Assembly: GCF_002940685.1 (NCBI RefSeq)
Contig: NZ_PNFP01000006.1
Location: 345,498-409,497, forward strand
Source of the DNA: Ensifer adhaerens
Lineage (GTDB): Bacteria; Pseudomonadota; Alphaproteobacteria; Rhizobiales; Rhizobiaceae
Length of the DNA stretch: 64,000 nucleotides
Direction: 5' to 3'
The notes beneath the pieces were generated by a model. It was not told the origin of the DNA and made no database searches. It saw nothing but the letters and a program-made list of their open reading frames with translations. Shown in pieces: positions 63,731-64,000 of this stretch (position 1 is the first letter of the stretch; each line of letters opens with the position of its first letter). Both the position numbers and the translations under genes were made by a program.

Positions 63731-63919
63731 TCAATCTCGGAGGTCATCGATATCTTTGCCCAAGGCGCGCTCGATACCTTTTCGCACTCCCATCAAGAAG
63801 GGCGTGCTGTTGCCGCGAGTTCCAGGCTGTCCGGGAATGCCAGGCATGCCAACACTGGTCCCTTTGATAGCCCTGTAGCCGACCTCAAAGCCGTCTCTGA
63901 ATGTGCCTTCCCTAATCAT
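63731..63919 (-). CDS. small unknown phage-type protein, inverted
   Basis: This 62-residue Gly/Pro-containing protein (GFEVGYRAIKGTSVGMPGIP, then TPFLMGVRKGIERALG) lies opposite the protease gene. I start at the ATG at 63919; a GTG at 63937 is also possible. Sequences of this kind occur in rhizobial prophages, but I know no function. The right-hand 81 bases of the window hold nothing I can assign. Confidence 0.55.
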   Translation of the reverse strand: MIREGTFRDGFEVGYRAIKGTSVGMPGIPGQPGTRGNSTPFLMGVRKGIERALGKDIDDLRD

Positions 63920-64000
63920 GTCGGGTCGCGTCCCCACAAGTGGTGTAGCTGGGCGGTAGCGAAGCCGCTCGCGAGCGCGCCCTCGACAGCGCCGTAGCGA

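Larger units (their letters stand above)
56952..64000. mobile_element. tRNA-Phe-integrated prophage or phage satellite (left part)
   Basis: The interval starts at the tRNA-Phe remnant and runs past the right edge. It carries a RepA-like ATPase with a repeat array, unfamiliar small genes, a GIY-YIG gene, operator-like palindromes and an HK97-type prohead protease. Short genes with stop/start overlaps and GTG/TTG starts are phage-like. No integrase, large terminase, portal or major capsid gene is inside the window; the intact tRNA and integrase should lie to the right. Confidence 0.85.

Overview
The window looks like chromosomal DNA of an alphaproteobacterium of the Rhizobiaceae, most like the Sinorhizobium/Ensifer group. 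The evidence is the gene order of the flagellar and chemotaxis block, the paired LuxR-type regulators visN/visR, a protoglobin-type cytosolic chemoreceptor heading the che operon, and a rhamnose locus in the order rhaR-S-T-P-Q-U-K with rhaD-I divergent. The DNA is GC-rich and densely coding, with few gaps over 300 bases. Species cannot be fixed from the sequence alone.

Bases 1-32078 are the motility/chemotaxis regulon. From the left: the edge-truncated N-terminus of one flagellin; a complete 313-residue flagellin; a TPR-GT41 glycosyltransferase that is a good candidate flagellin glycosylation enzyme; then a long minus-strand run (fliP, fliL, flgH, motE, flgI, flgA, flgG, fliE, flgC, flgB, an unknown membrane protein, fliI, flgF and a DUF1217 protein). 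A divergent plus-strand run carries motA, fliM, fliN, fliG, flhB and a small unknown gene. The master regulators visR/visN, then fliF, follow on the minus strand. The che operon reads icpA-cheS-cheY1-cheA-cheW-cheR-cheB-cheY2-cheD-cheT on the minus strand. Its parts fit two-response-regulator chemotaxis with CheY2 acting on the motor, CheY1/CheS as a phosphate sink, and CheT carrying a CheZ-like Asp/Gln pair.

Bases 32079-43865 hold a 37-codon candidate membrane microprotein and then the complete L-rhamnose uptake and breakdown locus: ABC importer (rhaS, rhaT, rhaP, rhaQ), mutarotase (rhaU), kinase (rhaK), DeoR-type repressor (rhaR), and the divergent aldolase-dehydrogenase fusion (rhaD) and isomerase (rhaI). 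A conspicuous inverted repeat lies between rhaR and rhaD, and a RIME-like palindrome pair sits between rhaS and rhaT.

Bases 43975-56598 are mixed accessory genes: small stress/envelope proteins, a YbaK-type deacylase, a DUF930 protein, and a second flagellin neighbourhood (GT2 glycosyltransferase, secreted microprotein, long 587-residue flagellin, membrane acyltransferase). A tripartite tricarboxylate transporter operon with a PrpF-type isomerase and a divergent LysR regulator follows, then a small secreted protein.

At 56952-57001 lies exactly the 3' 50 bases of a tRNA-Phe(GAA) gene without its 5' half. To its right, up to the window end, is a mobile element: a RepA-like AAA ATPase followed by an iteron-like repeat array, an oppositely oriented GIY-YIG gene pair separated by an in-frame stop, a palindromic operator-like region, and a short morphogenesis segment ending in an HK97-type prohead protease. 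I read it as a prophage or, more interestingly, a capsid-encoding phage satellite whose far end and integrase lie outside the window. This island and the second flagellin neighbourhood are the best places to look for something undescribed.
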